Source of the DNA: Betaproteobacteria bacterium
GTDB taxonomy: Bacteria; Pseudomonadota; Gammaproteobacteria; Burkholderiales; JACQAP01
Reading direction: 5' to 3'
Length of the DNA: 64,000 nt
NCBI GenBank assembly: GCA_016194905.1
Contig: JACQAP010000019.1
Span: forward strand, 186,001 to 250,000
Part shown: piece after piece, positions 1-13,525 of the stretch
Position numbering within the stretch: position 1 is the stretch's first letter
How the letters are laid out: every line of letters starts with the position of its first letter
The notes under the pieces: generated by a model
The model's database searches: none
The model's input: only the letters and a program-made list of their open reading frames with translations
What the model was told of the DNA's origin: nothing
Position numbers and translations under genes: made by a program

Positions 1-491
1 AAATGCGCGTGATGGCGCCCAAGATGCAGAAATTGAAGGAACAATACGGCGACGATCGCCAGCGCATGCATCAGGCAATGATTGAAATGTACAAAACCGA
101 GAAGATCAACCCGCTCGGTGGTTGTCTACCGATCGTAGTCCAGATACCGGTGTTTATCGCGCTCTATTGGGTACTGCTGGCGAGCGTGGAATTGCGCAAT
201 GCCCCGTTCATCTGGTGGATCAAGGATCTCTCGGCTCAGGATCCTTACTACATTCTGCCGGTGTTGATGGGAGCGACCATGATCATACAAACCTGGTTGA
301 ATCCGACTCCGCCGGATCCCGTACAGGCGAAGGTCATGAAGATCATGCCGGTGGCATTCAGCGTGTTCTTTTTCTTCTTCCCCGCCGGGCTGGTGCTTTA
401 CTGGCTGGTGAACAACATCCTCTCCATTGCGCAGCAGTGGCAGATCACGCGCACGATTGAGCGGTCAAAATCCGCTCATGCGGCACGCTGA
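1..491 (+). CDS. yidC: Membrane protein insertase YidC, C-terminal part
   Basis: The last ~163 residues of the inner-membrane insertase that folds Sec-dependent and Sec-independent membrane proteins, including Fo subunit c encoded downstream. The reading frame is open at the left edge, so the N-terminal part and large periplasmic domain lie outside the window. Visible are the conserved cytoplasmic segment ([13 protein letters not shown]), [20 protein letters not shown], the [15 protein letters not shown] stretch and the last hydrophobic segment ending before a short basic tail. The gene overlaps the mnmE start by 14 bp, the usual yidC-mnmE junction of the origin region. Truncated only by the window edge. 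Confidence 0.97.
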   Translation, partial: MRVMAPKMQKLKEQYGDDRQRMHQAMIEMYKTEKINPLGGCLPIVVQIPVFIALYWVLLASVELRNAPFIWWIKDLSAQDPYYILPVLMGATMIIQTWLNPTPPDPVQAKVMKIMPVAFSVFFFFFPAGLVLYWLVNNILSIAQQWQITRTIERSKSAHAAR

Positions 492-1818
492 CACAATTGC
501 CGCGATAGCAACGGCGCCGGGGCGCGCCGGCATCGGCGTGGTACGTGTTTCCGGACCCGCGGTTCGCAACATTGCTGCTGCAATTCTGGGTCGTACGTTA
601 CAGGTGCGCGTTGCGACGTTGTGCGATTTTCTCGAAGCGGAATCCGGAATTCTGGATCGAGGAATTGCAATTTTTTATCCTGCTCCGCATTCTTATACTG
701 GCGAGGACGTGCTCGAGTTGCAGGGCCATGGCGGACTGGCAGTCTTGCAGTTGGTCCTGAGAAGGTGTCTTGATCTTGGCGCGCGTCCCGCGCAGCCAGG
801 TGAATTTACTGAACGCGCATTCCTGAACGACAAGCTCGATCTTGCCCAGGCGGAGAGTGTTGCCGATCTGATCGACGCCAGTTCGGAAGCTGCTGCGCGA
901 GGCGCGATGCGGTCGCTCGCGGGTGAATTTTCGGGTCGCGTTGGTCAACTTAACGACGCGCTCATCGAACTGCGAACCCTCGTTGAAGCGACCCTGGATT
1001 TCCCCGAAGAAGAGATCGATTTTCTCGAACGTACCGGCGCTCTGGAAAAACTTGGTCGCCTGCGAGCAGAAGTGACGACTTTGTTGGCCGAAGCGAAGCA
1101 GGGCAGGATTTTACGCGACGGCGCCAAAGTCGTATTAATCGGCCAGCCGAACGTTGGAAAATCGAGTTTGCTCAATCGCCTCGCAGAGGAAGAAGTGGCG
1201 ATCGTTACGGAAATTCCCGGGACAACGCGTGATCCTTTGCGGTACGAACTGGCAATCGAAGGCGTGCCCGTGCACGTCATCGATACAGCCGGACTCCGGG
1301 ATGCGACGGATGCTGTCGAGAAAATCGGCATTCAGCGCGCATGGCGCGAAATCCACCAGGCGGATCTGGCTCTGCTGATAGTGGATGCAACGGTAGGTAT
1401 CACAGATGTAGCTCTTAAGATCCTATCGGAACTGCCAGATAGTTTAAAAAAAATCATTATTTTCAATAAAATAGATATTTTAAAACGCGCGCCTGCAGAA
1501 GTTCAAACCATGAGCAGGATCGAAATCTGGCTATCTGCAAAAACTGGTGATGGACTAGATTTGCTGCGCACGGCCCTTTTGCGCAGCATTGGCTGGCAGC
1601 CGACGGAGGAAGGCACCTTCAGTGCCCGCGAACGCCATCTTCAAGCACTGCGCGAAGCAGAGGCTTCATTAAATCGAGCAGCGAACGAACCCAGTTCGCT
1701 GGAATTGATGGCGGAAGAACTGCGTTTGGCCCAGCAGGCATTCGCGAATATAACGGGCAAGTTCAGCGCCGACGACCTGCTGGGCGAAATCTTTTCGCGC
1801 TTTTGCATCGGCAAATAA
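478..1818 (+). CDS. mnmE: tRNA uridine-5-carboxymethylaminomethyl modification GTPase MnmE
   Basis: With MnmG it makes the cmnm5 modification at the wobble uridine of several tRNAs. The protein is 446 residues, close to the usual ~454. The N-terminal formyl-THF-binding domain opens with [20 protein letters not shown]. The G domain sits in the helical domain: G1 GQPNVGKSS near residue 222, the TTRD switch, G3 DTAG, G4 NKID. The C terminus is the family's FCIGK, whose Cys is functionally important. The start is taken at the ATG at 478 because family alignment begins there; an upstream in-frame ATG at 427 would add 17 residues inside yidC. Around 1420-1500 the GC content falls to about 25%, unlike the rest of the gene. 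Confidence 0.97.
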   Translation: MRHADTIAAIATAPGRAGIGVVRVSGPAVRNIAAAILGRTLQVRVATLCDFLEAESGILDRGIAIFYPAPHSYTGEDVLELQGHGGLAVLQLVLRRCLDLGARPAQPGEFTERAFLNDKLDLAQAESVADLIDASSEAAARGAMRSLAGEFSGRVGQLNDALIELRTLVEATLDFPEEEIDFLERTGALEKLGRLRAEVTTLLAEAKQGRILRDGAKVVLIGQPNVGKSSLLNRLAEEEVAIVTEIPGTTRDPLRYELAIEGVPVHVIDTAGLRDATDAVEKIGIQRAWREIHQADLALLIVDATVGITDVALKILSELPDSLKKIIIFNKIDILKRAPAEVQTMSRIEIWLSAKTGDGLDLLRTALLRSIGWQPTEEGTFSARERHLQALREAEASLNRAANEPSSLELMAEELRLAQQAFANITGKFSADDLLGEIFSRFCIGK

Positions 1819-1821
1819 CGC

Positions 1822-2586
1822 GTGACGGAAGTCGTAGCACTTTGCGCGTTTGCTTTTCTGGCCGGGCTTGTGGATGCGGTGGCTGGGGGAGGGGGCTTGA
1901 TACAGGTTCCCGCGTTGTTCGCAATTTTTCCCTCTGCGCCACCACCCATTCTCCTTGGAACAAACAAATTTTCTGCAATAACAGGAACCACCATTGCGAC
2001 ATTGCGCTATGGCTGGTCCGTTCCCATCCGGTGGCAGGTTGTCCTTCCCGCTGCAGGCATTGCGGCTATCGGTGCCTTAGCGGGTGCCAAGACTGTGACC
2101 CTTATTAATCCTGCAATCCTGCGTCCGCTCCTATTGGGTTTGTTGAGCGGCATGGCGGTTTACACACTTACGCGCCCGAAGTTTGGGGAGAATCCCGAAG
2201 CGGCCGCCCCCCTGAAGCAGGGCGGTACGAGCTTTTACGCCGCGACTGCAGTATTTGGGTTCTACGACGGATTTTTTGGTCCCGGCGCCGGCAGCCTTAT
2301 GATGTTTGCTTTGGTGCGGTTGTTCGGTTATGACTTTTTAAGTGCCGCTGCAACCACTAAAGTCCTGAATCTCGCCACCAATTTTGGCGCTCTCGCGTTG
2401 TTCGTGGTGACTGGGAATGTGCTTTATGCGGTCGCTTTGCCCATGGCAGCGTTCAATATTGCCGGCGGTTTCCTGGGAGCTCATTTTGCGATTCGCAGAG
2501 GAAGTCGCTTCATCCGAACCGTGTTTCTTGTCGTGGTTGCAATACTGATTGTCAAAGTCCTTCTCGACTTGCCGAAATCCTTTTAG
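1822..2586 (+). CDS. TSUP family permease (TauE/SafE type)
   Basis: A 254-residue polytopic inner-membrane protein of the sulfite exporter TauE/SafE family. It shows the family's two repeated halves: a first half with GLVDAVAGGGGLIQVPAL and LLGTNKFSAITGT, and a second half with GFYDGFFGPGAGS. Members move sulfite, sulfoacetate or other small organic anions, and the substrate cannot be read from the sequence. Translation starts at a GTG three bases after the mnmE stop, so it is probably cotranscribed with mnmE. No partner enzyme nearby indicates the substrate. A second, distant TSUP gene lies at 24421-25215. Confidence 0.88.
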   Translation: MTEVVALCAFAFLAGLVDAVAGGGGLIQVPALFAIFPSAPPPILLGTNKFSAITGTTIATLRYGWSVPIRWQVVLPAAGIAAIGALAGAKTVTLINPAILRPLLLGLLSGMAVYTLTRPKFGENPEAAAPLKQGGTSFYAATAVFGFYDGFFGPGAGSLMMFALVRLFGYDFLSAAATTKVLNLATNFGALALFVVTGNVLYAVALPMAAFNIAGGFLGAHFAIRRGSRFIRTVFLVVVAILIVKVLLDLPKSF

Positions 2587-2593
2587 CAGCCTA

Positions 2594-2609
2594 TGTTTCA
2601 CGTGGAACC
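2594..2609. promoter_or_regulatory. parS: parS centromere site 1
   Basis: TGTTTCACGTGGAACC matches the parS consensus (TGTTTCACGTGAAACA) at 14 of 16 positions around the palindromic CACGTG core. ParB binds such sites to build the partition complex. It lies in the mnmG leader, 3.4 kb from parAB, which is typical of origin-proximal parS. Confidence 0.9.
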
Positions 2610-2620
2610 ACGGAAGTCGA

Positions 2621-2636
2621 TGTTCCACGTGAAACC
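2621..2636. promoter_or_regulatory. parS: parS centromere site 2
   Basis: TGTTCCACGTGAAACC also matches the parS consensus at 14 of 16 positions. It begins 27 bp after the first site begins. Each site has one consensus half arm (TTTCAC or GTGAAA) and one variant arm, in mirrored order, so the pair forms a larger inverted arrangement. Confidence 0.9.
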
Positions 2637-2689
2637 GCCGGAAACCAATACCAGGTTTCCGGTATGATTCGCCCTCCCGGATTTCAGCA

Positions 2690-4618
2690 ATGCAAAACTC
2701 CAATTCATTCGATGTAATCGTGGTGGGTGGTGGTCACGCCGGCACAGAAGCCGCGCTTGCCGCAGCACGGGCGGGATGCCGCACTTTGCTGCTTACCCAT
2801 AACGTCGAAACGCTTGGACAAATGTCCTGCAATCCCTCCGTTGGAGGGATTGGAAAAGGACATTTAGTCAAGGAAATAGACGCGTTGGGTGGTGTAATGG
2901 CAGCGGCCACCGATGACGCAGGGATTCAATTTCGCATCTTAAATTCCAGCAAAGGCCCCGCCGTCCGTGCAACACGCGCCCAGGCTGATCGGGTTCTCTA
3001 CCGCCAAGCCATTCGCCGACGCTTGGAAAATCACAAAAATCTGACTATCTTTCAACAAGCTGTAGACGATTTAACGATTGAAAATGGCTACATTGCCGGT
3101 GTCGTCACGGAGCTCGGAATCCGTTTTTCAACTCGGGTAGTGGTTTTGACTACGGGAACATTCCTCTCTGGCCTGGTACATGTCGGTCTTAAAAATTATC
3201 AGGCAGGACGCGCTGGCGATCCTCCGGCGATCAGTTTGGCTCGCAGGCTACGCGAGCTCGATCTTCCGGTTGGCCGCCTGAAGACGGGTACGCCGCCCCG
3301 TATCGACGGCCGCACCATTGACTATTCGTTCATGATCGAGCAACCGGGCGACGATCCAGTGCCCGTGTTTTCGTTTTTAGGCGCGGCCGAGCAGCACCCC
3401 AGGCAGCTGCCGTGCTGGATAACGCACACCAATGAGGGTACTCACGAAATAATTCGTGGCGGTCTTGATCGATCGCCCATGTTCACTGGGGTGATAGAAG
3501 GCGTTGGCCCGCGTTACTGCCCTTCAATCGAGGACAAGATCACCCGATTCGCCGATAAGACATCGCACCAGATTTTTCTCGAGCCCGAGGGACTGACGAC
3601 GCACGAGGTCTATCCAAACGGCATTTCGACGAGTTTGCCGTTCGATGTACAAATCGAGTTGGTGCATTCGATCAAGGGCCTCGAAAACGCTCATTTAACG
3701 CGGCCTGGATATGCAATTGAATACGACTATTTCGATCCGCGGGGCCTCAAGTCTTCGCTTGAAACCAAACCGATCGGCGGATTGTTTTTTGCGGGCCAGA
3801 TCAATGGCACGACAGGATATGAAGAAGCTGCGGCCCAAGGCCTTCTTGCCGGACTCAATGCGGCCCTCCTGGTACAGGAGAAAGAGCCCTGGTGCCCCCG
3901 CCGCGATGAGGCATACCTCGGCGTGCTGGTGGATGACCTGATTACTCGCGGTGTCACGGAGCCTTATCGCATGTTTACCAGTCGCGCGGAGTATCGGCTG
4001 TGCCTGCGCGAAGACAATGCTGACATGCGACTTACCGAAATTGGCAGGAGACTGGGTTTGGTCGACGACGAGCGCTGGCAGGCTTTCGAGAGCAAGCGCG
4101 ATGCAGTCGGGTTGGAGCGCGAACGGTTGAAATCGACCTGGTTGAACACAAAGCTGCTGTCAGACGACAACATGCAGGTGCTGTTTGGTCAGAAACTCGA
4201 ACGCGACTACACATTCGAGGAATTGCTGCGGCGTCCCGGCGTGCACTATCGAGACTTGATTTCGCTGCCCGGCGCGGGCTCTTGTTTGTCAAACGACAAA
4301 TCTGCCGAGCAGGTCGAGATTCAAATCAAATATCAGGGATACATAGAGCGCCAGCGCGATGAGGTGAGCCGACAGGAGCAGTTCGAAACGACACGCTTAC
4401 CGGTGGAGCTCGATTACCGTTCGGTTCGCGGTTTGTCGATCGAAGTGCAGCAAAAACTCAACAAGCAGCGGCCGGAAACGCTCGGTCAGGCGGCGCGGAT
4501 ATCGGGCATTACACCTGCTGCGATATCCCTCCTGCTGGTGCATTTAAAACGCGGATTCGGCGCCTCCGTGATCGATGATCAGATTGCGCTGTCTCGCAAG
4601 GCAGGAAGCAATCATTGA
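2690..4618 (+). CDS. mnmG: tRNA uridine-5-carboxymethylaminomethyl modification FAD enzyme MnmG (GidA)
   Basis: FAD-dependent partner of MnmE in wobble-uridine modification. It is 642 residues, near the usual ~630. The N-terminal dinucleotide fold [17 protein letters not shown] binds FAD, followed by the GidA signatures [21 protein letters not shown] and [13 protein letters not shown]. Further on are [10 protein letters not shown]-type residues ([16 protein letters not shown]) and [17 protein letters not shown]. The C-terminal helical domain that contacts tRNA and MnmE is complete. The leader carries two parS sites. The stop overlaps the rsmG start, so the two genes are translationally linked. 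Confidence 0.98.
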   Translation: MQNSNSFDVIVVGGGHAGTEAALAAARAGCRTLLLTHNVETLGQMSCNPSVGGIGKGHLVKEIDALGGVMAAATDDAGIQFRILNSSKGPAVRATRAQADRVLYRQAIRRRLENHKNLTIFQQAVDDLTIENGYIAGVVTELGIRFSTRVVVLTTGTFLSGLVHVGLKNYQAGRAGDPPAISLARRLRELDLPVGRLKTGTPPRIDGRTIDYSFMIEQPGDDPVPVFSFLGAAEQHPRQLPCWITHTNEGTHEIIRGGLDRSPMFTGVIEGVGPRYCPSIEDKITRFADKTSHQIFLEPEGLTTHEVYPNGISTSLPFDVQIELVHSIKGLENAHLTRPGYAIEYDYFDPRGLKSSLETKPIGGLFFAGQINGTTGYEEAAAQGLLAGLNAALLVQEKEPWCPRRDEAYLGVLVDDLITRGVTEPYRMFTSRAEYRLCLREDNADMRLTEIGRRLGLVDDERWQAFESKRDAVGLERERLKSTWLNTKLLSDDNMQVLFGQKLERDYTFEELLRRPGVHYRDLISLPGAGSCLSNDKSAEQVEIQIKYQGYIERQRDEVSRQEQFETTRLPVELDYRSVRGLSIEVQQKLNKQRPETLGQAARISGITPAAISLLLVHLKRGFGASVIDDQIALSRKAGSNH

Positions 4619-5259
4619 ATCAGGTCGTATCTTTGCTCCGGCAAGGCGTCGCCGGAATGGGGTTGGAATTGCCTGCAGCAGCAATGGATCAACTCGCGAG
4701 TTATCTGGACCTGTTGGTCAAATGGAATCGGGTATACAACCTCACCGCGATCCGGGACGAAGCAAAACTCGTGAGCCATCATGTGCTCGACAGTCTTGCG
4801 GTCGTCAGTTATTTACCAGACGGAAATATAGTCGACGTCGGTAGCGGGGCGGGGCTTCCGGGTATTCCCATCGCAATCTCATGCCCCGGCCGTGCCGTGA
4901 CACTGTTCGACTCGAACCATAAGAAGGGTGCATTCCTGAAGCAGGCAATTGCAGAACTCGGGCTGGCGACCGCGCAAGTCGTAACTGAGAGAGTCGAAGC
5001 GTATCGGCCCCCTGAAGCGTTCAAGATCGTTATTTCGCGAGCCTTCTCGAACCTGGCGGATTTTGTAAAGCTAGCCGGGCATTTATGCGCATCCGATGGA
5101 GTAATGATCGCGATGAAGGGATTGCATCCTAACGACGAGATTGCGCAGTTGCCGTCATCGTGGAAGGTGGAAAAGATCTTGCGCCTGGAAATACCTCAAC
5201 TCGATGCGTCGCGCCATCTCGTTTTCTTGCGCTCTATTCCGATCACAACCCCGAATTGA
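4615..5259 (+). CDS. rsmG: 16S rRNA (guanine527-N7)-methyltransferase RsmG (GidB)
   Basis: SAM-dependent methyltransferase acting on G527 of 16S rRNA; its loss gives low-level streptomycin resistance in many bacteria. The SAM-binding loop is [16 protein letters not shown], followed by [11 protein letters not shown] and a [12 protein letters not shown] motif, all characteristic of RsmG. The start is a TTG overlapping the mnmG stop by 4 bp, giving 214 residues against about 207 in relatives. The N-terminal helix ([22 protein letters not shown]) is intact. The gene forms the standard mnmG-rsmG-parA-parB series. Confidence 0.95.
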   Translation: MNQVVSLLRQGVAGMGLELPAAAMDQLASYLDLLVKWNRVYNLTAIRDEAKLVSHHVLDSLAVVSYLPDGNIVDVGSGAGLPGIPIAISCPGRAVTLFDSNHKKGAFLKQAIAELGLATAQVVTERVEAYRPPEAFKIVISRAFSNLADFVKLAGHLCASDGVMIAMKGLHPNDEIAQLPSSWKVEKILRLEIPQLDASRHLVFLRSIPITTPN

Positions 5260-5264
5260 TTCGC

Positions 5265-6029
5265 ATGGCACGTGTGCTAGCAATCACAAACCAGAAGGGT
5301 GGGGTCGGCAAGACCACAACCACTATCAATCTCGCGGCCAGCCTGGCGACAGCGGGACGCCGGGTACTGTTGGTGGATATAGATCCGCAAGGCAATGCAA
5401 CCATGGGCAGTGGTATTGACAAACGCGGGCTCAAGGCGACGGTGTATCAAGTATTACTCGGTGAGGCGCGAATATCTGTCGTGCGGCTTCGCAGCCAAAG
5501 AGGGGGATTCGACGTGATTCCGGCCAACCGCGAACTCGCTGGCGCCGAAGTCGAAATGGTTGACCTCCCGGAGCGCGAAATGCGACTGAAAACGGCGCTC
5601 GATGAAATCAGGGATCAATACGATTTCGTGCTGATCGATTGTCCCCCGGCGCTGAATCTGCTGACAGTGAATGGCCTTTGCGCCGCTAATGCGGTGATGA
5701 TTCCCATGCAATGCGAGTATTACGCGCTGGAGGGACTGAGCGACCTGGTGCAGACAATCAAAAAAGTCCGCGCCAGTCTGAATCCTGGACTCGAGATCGA
5801 GGGCTTGCTGCGTACCATGTATGACCCGCGGAATATGCTCGCGCAGCAGGTGTCGGATCAGTTGCAGCAGCACTTTGGCGACAAAGTCTACCGTACCGTT
5901 ATTCCCCGAAATATTCGCCTCGCTGAAGCCCCAAGCCACGGCCTCCCCGTGCTCAATTTCGACCGTCAGTCGAAGGGCGCGCTAGCCTACCTTGCGCTTG
6001 CGGGCGAAATGCTCGGCAAGAGTGCTTAG
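5265..6029 (+). CDS. parA: Chromosome partitioning ATPase ParA
   Basis: Deviant Walker ATPase that moves ParB-parS complexes over the nucleoid. The deviant Walker A, QKGGVGKTT, lies at about residue 10, followed by VDIDPQGNAT and the Walker B-like VLIDCPPAL. The protein is 254 residues. The start is taken at the ATG at 5265, 5 bp after the rsmG stop, because family members begin MA(R/K)VLAITNQKGG; an in-frame extension to 5160 overlaps rsmG and is not conserved. It sits directly before parB, with the parS sites upstream in the same cluster. Confidence 0.97.
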   Translation: MARVLAITNQKGGVGKTTTTINLAASLATAGRRVLLVDIDPQGNATMGSGIDKRGLKATVYQVLLGEARISVVRLRSQRGGFDVIPANRELAGAEVEMVDLPEREMRLKTALDEIRDQYDFVLIDCPPALNLLTVNGLCAANAVMIPMQCEYYALEGLSDLVQTIKKVRASLNPGLEIEGLLRTMYDPRNMLAQQVSDQLQQHFGDKVYRTVIPRNIRLAEAPSHGLPVLNFDRQSKGALAYLALAGEMLGKSA

Positions 6030-6040
6030 GAAGAATGCAA

Positions 6041-6889
6041 ATGGCAAAACTCAAAGGACTGGGCCGCGGACTCGATGCATTGCTATCAGGTGATGAGGAA
6101 CGGGCCGACGATGCGCTGACCGAATTGCCGGTCGGACTGATGAAGCCAGGCCGCTTTCAACCGCGTACCCGCATGGATCCTCAATCGATCGCGGAACTGG
6201 CCGATTCGATTAAGGCTCAGGGACTGATCCAGCCGATCCTGGTGCGTCCGATCGAGAACGGCAAATACGAAATCATCGCCGGCGAACGGCGCTGGCGCGC
6301 CTCTCAGTTGGCCGGATTGACACAGGTACCGGTCGTTATCCGTGCCGTCCCGGATAAATCCGCGTTTGCGATGGCGCTCATAGAGAACATCCAGCGCGAA
6401 GACCTGAACCCGCTTGAAGAGGCCACAGGTATTCAGCGATTGGTGGATGAGTTCGATATGACGCACGATGCCGCAGCTCAGGCGGTGGGTCGTTCGCGCA
6501 GCGCGGTCACCAATTTGTTGCGCCTGCTCAACTTGTCGAAGGCGGTACAGGATCTATTGATGCAGGGAAAGATCGAAATGGGCCATGCCCGGGCTCTTCT
6601 GGCGGTTAGCGGCTTACGCCAGGCTGAACTGGCTCACCAGATCATCAGCCGCAATCTGTCAGTGCGGGAAGCCGAGCAACTCGTTGGCCAAGCCGAAGTG
6701 ACGTCGCGCAAGACCTCACGCAAACAGCAGAGAAAGGACCGCGATCTTCTGGCGCTCGAGGAAGAATTGTCGGAAATTCTCGGAACGGCGGTTACTGTAA
6801 AGACAATACGGGGCGGTCGGGGCAAGTTGACCATCGACTACGCAAGCCTCGACCAGTTGGAAAACGTGCTTCAAAAACTGCGGCGTTAA
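6041..6889 (+). CDS. parB: Chromosome partitioning protein ParB (CTPase/parS-binding)
   Basis: Binds parS and spreads along DNA as a CTP-dependent clamp. The N terminus (KLKGLGRGLDALL) is the ParA-contacting peptide. The ParB/Srx domain follows with IQPILVRP and AGERRWRAS, which includes the CTP-binding GERR box, and IENIQREDLNPLEEA. The helix-turn-helix includes VGRSRSAVTNLLRLLNL, and the C terminus is the dimerisation region. The start is set at 6041 because AGGAAG at 6028-6033 lies 7 bp from that ATG but only 1 bp from the ATG at 6035. The product is 282 residues. Confidence 0.96.
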   Translation: MAKLKGLGRGLDALLSGDEERADDALTELPVGLMKPGRFQPRTRMDPQSIAELADSIKAQGLIQPILVRPIENGKYEIIAGERRWRASQLAGLTQVPVVIRAVPDKSAFAMALIENIQREDLNPLEEATGIQRLVDEFDMTHDAAAQAVGRSRSAVTNLLRLLNLSKAVQDLLMQGKIEMGHARALLAVSGLRQAELAHQIISRNLSVREAEQLVGQAEVTSRKTSRKQQRKDRDLLALEEELSEILGTAVTVKTIRGGRGKLTIDYASLDQLENVLQKLRR

Positions 6890-6922
6890 GTGGATATCCT
6901 GGAAATGATTTGCCACGAGTCG

Positions 6923-6952
6923 TTGACGCTAAATCGTCAAAACATTTACAAT
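6923..6952 (+). promoter_or_regulatory. sigma70 promoter of the atp operon
   Basis: TTGACG (6923-6928) and TACAAT (6947-6952) are separated by 18 bp and lie 35 bp before the atpI start. This is the best -35/-10 pair in the parB-atpI spacer and would drive the whole ATP synthase operon, with initiation near 6959. Confidence 0.75.
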
Positions 6953-6987
6953 CGAAAAGTTTGCTCTGTCGTATTTGCCTAGCAATC

Positions 6988-7356
6988 ATGCTGCGCATTC
7001 AGAGCAAGCCAGTACGTACCGTTCTAGTCTGGCAAATTGTTGTTACCGTGGTCCTGGCAGTTATTGCCGGCTTGCTGGCCGGTATCCACGGAGCGGCATC
7101 GGCGGCTCTCGGAGGGTCGGTCAGTGTCGCTGCCGGGCTGGCCTTCGCGATAGTCATGCAGTCGAGCAACATGCAGTCCGCCGACGGAACAATAGTCGCA
7201 GCATTGCGGGCCGAGGCGAGCAAGATCGGTCTTGCCGTAATTCTGCTTTGGCTGGTACTGGCCTTATATAAGGACGTGGTGCTCATCGTATTCATCGGGT
7301 CGTTTATTTTTTCGATCCTGATATTCTCGATGGCGTTTTTCGTACGCGACGTATAG
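6988..7356 (+). CDS. atpI: ATP synthase subunit I (AtpI)
   Basis: Small inner-membrane protein of about 122 residues encoded first in proteobacterial atp operons; the family assists c-ring assembly. Four hydrophobic segments are visible: VLVWQIVVTVVLAVIAGLL, a Gly/Ala-rich segment, VILLWLVLALYKDV, and FIFSILIFSMAF. The ATG at 6988 is preferred over an in-frame ATG at 6910, since 6910 is upstream of the promoter. It is weakly conserved, so the assignment rests partly on position between parB and atpB. Confidence 0.88.
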   Translation: MLRIQSKPVRTVLVWQIVVTVVLAVIAGLLAGIHGAASAALGGSVSVAAGLAFAIVMQSSNMQSADGTIVAALRAEASKIGLAVILLWLVLALYKDVVLIVFIGSFIFSILIFSMAFFVRDV

Positions 7357-8181
<825 letters not shown>

Positions 8182-8203
8182 TTTCGTCATCCACTTTTAT
8201 TGA

Positions 8204-8497
<294 letters not shown>

Positions 8498-8535
8498 GCC
8501 CGAATTTCGGCGAACTTTCAGTTTAGGAGACATCC

Positions 8536-9009
8536 GTGAACATCGGTTTAACCATGCTCTCCCAGGCGGTCGCTTTCGCGATCTTCATCTGGTTCACGAT
8601 CAAGTTCGTCTGGCCCCCGCTCATGAGGGCCATCGAGCAGCGACAAAGGCAGATCGCTGAAGGTCTGGCTGCAGCGGAACGCGGCAAACAGGACCTGGAG
8701 CTGGCCGCCAAGCGCGCAGCCGAAGAACTGCAGCGCGCCCGTGCCCAGGCGGGCGAAATTATCTCGCAGGCGGAGAAACGCGGCGCAGCGGTGGTCGAAG
8801 AAGCCAAGAGCGCCGCCAAAGCCGAAGCCGAGCGCATTGTTACAGGCGCCAAGGCCGAGATCGAGCAGGAAGTTTTCCGTGCCAAGGAAGCGCTGCGCTC
8901 GCAAGTGGCGGTACTCGCAGTCACGGGCGCGGAGAAGATCCTCAAGCGCGAGGTCGATGCCAAGGCGCACGCGCAACTGCTGTTGGGTCTGGAAGCCGAG
9001 TTCAGATAA
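8536..9009 (+). CDS. atpF: F1Fo ATP synthase subunit b (AtpF)
   Basis: Peripheral stalk subunit of 157 residues. An N-terminal membrane helix ([23 protein letters not shown]) is followed by a long charged helix rich in Ala, Glu, Lys and Arg that forms the stalk dimer. The start is a GTG at 8536 with AGGAG at 8525-8529, 6 bp upstream. It lies between atpE and atpH in the standard order. Confidence 0.96.
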   Translation: MNIGLTMLSQAVAFAIFIWFTIKFVWPPLMRAIEQRQRQIAEGLAAAERGKQDLELAAKRAAEELQRARAQAGEIISQAEKRGAAVVEEAKSAAKAEAERIVTGAKAEIEQEVFRAKEALRSQVAVLAVTGAEKILKREVDAKAHAQLLLGLEAEFR

Positions 9010-9013
9010 GACG

Positions 9014-9550
9014 ATGGCCGAACTTGCCACTATTGCCCGGCCTTATGCTGAAGCGGTATTCCGCCTTGCCAAGCAGGGCAACGCCCTGCCGGCCTGGTCT
9101 GATGCACTGAGTTTGATCGCCACGGTCTATCAGGATCCGCAGATGCAGGCGGCCATCGCTAATCCCAAGGTCACATCGGCCGATATCGAAAGATTGTTGC
9201 TTGCAATCTGCGGCGAACGCATCGACGGTGTAGTGCGCAACCTGATTCAGTTACTGGTGCACAACCGCAGGTTGTCAGTGCTTGCGGAAATTCGCGAGTT
9301 GTTCGAGCAACTCAAGCTGGAAGACGAAGGCAAGCTGGATGCGAAGATCAGCTCGGCCTTTCCCATGGAAGACGCGCAGCGCAGCCAGGTCGTGAACCTG
9401 CTGTCCTCGCGATTCAAGCGCAAGATCAACGCCACTGTGACCGTGGACCCCGACCTGATCGGGGGAATCAAGGTCGAGGTGGGTGACAAAGTCTGGGATG
9501 CTTCAGTGCGCGGCAGGCTGCAGACCATGGCTGCGACCCTTACGAAATAG
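9014..9550 (+). CDS. atpH: F1Fo ATP synthase subunit delta (AtpH)
   Basis: Links the peripheral stalk to the top of F1. It is 178 residues beginning MAELATIARPYAEAVFRLA, a typical delta start. The C-terminal part (VTVDPDLIGGIKVEVGDKVWDASVRGRL) is the conserved delta/OSCP signature. The start at 9014 is 4 bp after the atpF stop; the frame is open further upstream, but only inside atpF. Confidence 0.96.
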   Translation: MAELATIARPYAEAVFRLAKQGNALPAWSDALSLIATVYQDPQMQAAIANPKVTSADIERLLLAICGERIDGVVRNLIQLLVHNRRLSVLAEIRELFEQLKLEDEGKLDAKISSAFPMEDAQRSQVVNLLSSRFKRKINATVTVDPDLIGGIKVEVGDKVWDASVRGRLQTMAATLTK

Positions 9551-9562
9551 GAGTTTTCACGC

Positions 9563-11104
9563 ATGCAGTTGAACCCGTCTGAAATCAGCGAGCTGATCAA
9601 GAGCAAGATCCAGAATCTCGCTTCTTCTTCCGAGGTGCGCACCCAGGGCACCGTCGTCTCCGTCACCGACGGCATATGCCGCATCCACGGTCTGGCCGAC
9701 GTGATGCAGGGGGAGATGCTGGAGTTTCCGGGTAACACGTTCGGTCTCGCGCTGAATCTCGAGCGTGACTCGGTCGGCTCGGTTGTGCTGGGTGAGTACG
9801 AGCACATTTCCGAGGGCGATGCGGTCAAGAGCACCGGCCGCATTCTGGAAGTGCCGGTCGGCCCCGAACTACTCGGCCGCGTGGTGAATGCGCTCGGCCA
9901 GCCGATTGACGGCAAGGGTCCGATCACCGCCAAGGAAACCGATGTCATCGAAAAGGTTGCGCCTGGCGTGATTTGGCGCAAATCTGTTTCCCAGCCGGTT
10001 CAGACCGGCCTCAAGGCAATCGATTCGATGGTACCGATCGGCCGCGGGCAACGCGAACTGATCATCGGCGATCGCCAAACCGGCAAGACCGCGGTGGCGG
10101 TGGATACCATCATCAATCAGAAGGGCAAAGACATATTCTGCGTGTACGTTGCCATCGGCCAGAAGGCATCGACCGTCGCCAACGTGGTGCGCAAGCTCGA
10201 AGAACACGGTGCGATGGCCTATACCATTGTCGTCGCCGCGACGGCTTCCGAATCCGCAGCATTGCAGTACATCGCGCCTTACTCCGGCTGCACCATGGGC
10301 GAGTACTTCCGCGACCGCGGCCAGGATGCGCTGATTATTTATGACGACTTGACCAAACAGGCCTGGGCCTATCGCCAGGTGTCGTTGCTGCTGCGTCGTC
10401 CGCCGGGCCGCGAAGCTTATCCTGGCGACGTGTTCTATCTGCATTCACGCTTGCTGGAGCGCGCAGCGCGCGTAAGCGAAGCCTGGGTCGAGCGCTTTAC
10501 CAAAGGTGCGGTCAAGGGCAAAACCGGTTCGCTGACGGCATTGCCGATCATCGAAACCCAAGCCGGCGACGTGTCCGCCTTCGTGCCGACCAACGTGATC
10601 TCCATTACCGACGGTCAGATCTTTCTCGAAACTGACTTGTTCAACGCCGGCATTCGCCCTGCAATCAACGCGGGCGTATCGGTATCGCGAGTCGGTGGTG
10701 CTGCGCAGACCAAGATCATGAAGCGCAAGGATACCGGCGGCGGTGTGCGCCTGGCGCTGGCCCAATATCGCGAACTTGCAGCATTCGCCCAGTTTGCGTC
10801 CGACCTCGATGAATCCACCCGCAAGCAGCTTGAGCGCGGTCGCATGGTTACTGAGTTGATGAAGCAGCTGCAGTACCAGCCGCTTCAGGTCTGGGAAATG
10901 GCGCTGACGTTGTTCGCGGTGAACACGGGTTATTACGACGATATCGACGTGAAGAAGGCACTTGCCGCCGAGAAATCGATGCGCGACTACGTCAAGACCA
11001 AATATGCAGCGCTCGCCGGCCGCATGGACAAGGAATTGTCCGGGGACGACGAAAAGGCGCTGAATGAAGCGATCAAGGACTGGAAGAAAAACGGGAGCTA
11101 TTGA
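9563..11104 (+). CDS. atpA: F1Fo ATP synthase subunit alpha (AtpA)
   Basis: Non-catalytic nucleotide-binding subunit of F1, 513 residues, the normal length. The P-loop GDRQTGKTA lies near residue 169. Later motifs include the [17 protein letters not shown] Walker B region and the arginine-finger region [16 protein letters not shown]. The N-terminal beta-barrel ([19 protein letters not shown]) and C-terminal helical domain are complete. It lies 12 bp after atpH. Confidence 0.98.
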   Translation: MQLNPSEISELIKSKIQNLASSSEVRTQGTVVSVTDGICRIHGLADVMQGEMLEFPGNTFGLALNLERDSVGSVVLGEYEHISEGDAVKSTGRILEVPVGPELLGRVVNALGQPIDGKGPITAKETDVIEKVAPGVIWRKSVSQPVQTGLKAIDSMVPIGRGQRELIIGDRQTGKTAVAVDTIINQKGKDIFCVYVAIGQKASTVANVVRKLEEHGAMAYTIVVAATASESAALQYIAPYSGCTMGEYFRDRGQDALIIYDDLTKQAWAYRQVSLLLRRPPGREAYPGDVFYLHSRLLERAARVSEAWVERFTKGAVKGKTGSLTALPIIETQAGDVSAFVPTNVISITDGQIFLETDLFNAGIRPAINAGVSVSRVGGAAQTKIMKRKDTGGGVRLALAQYRELAAFAQFASDLDESTRKQLERGRMVTELMKQLQYQPLQVWEMALTLFAVNTGYYDDIDVKKALAAEKSMRDYVKTKYAALAGRMDKELSGDDEKALNEAIKDWKKNGSY

Positions 11105-11163
11105 TCGGCCGCGGGAAACTGGCTGTTCCGTACCGACGACCTTGTAATCTGGACTGAGAATCG

Positions 11164-13511
<2,348 letters not shown>

Positions 13512-13525
13512 GGCGAGAGTCGAAA

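Noticed and set aside
5160-5264. N-terminal extension of ParA by 35 residues
   Set aside because: It lies inside rsmG in another frame and precedes the conserved ParA start; the ATG at 5265 fits spacing and family.
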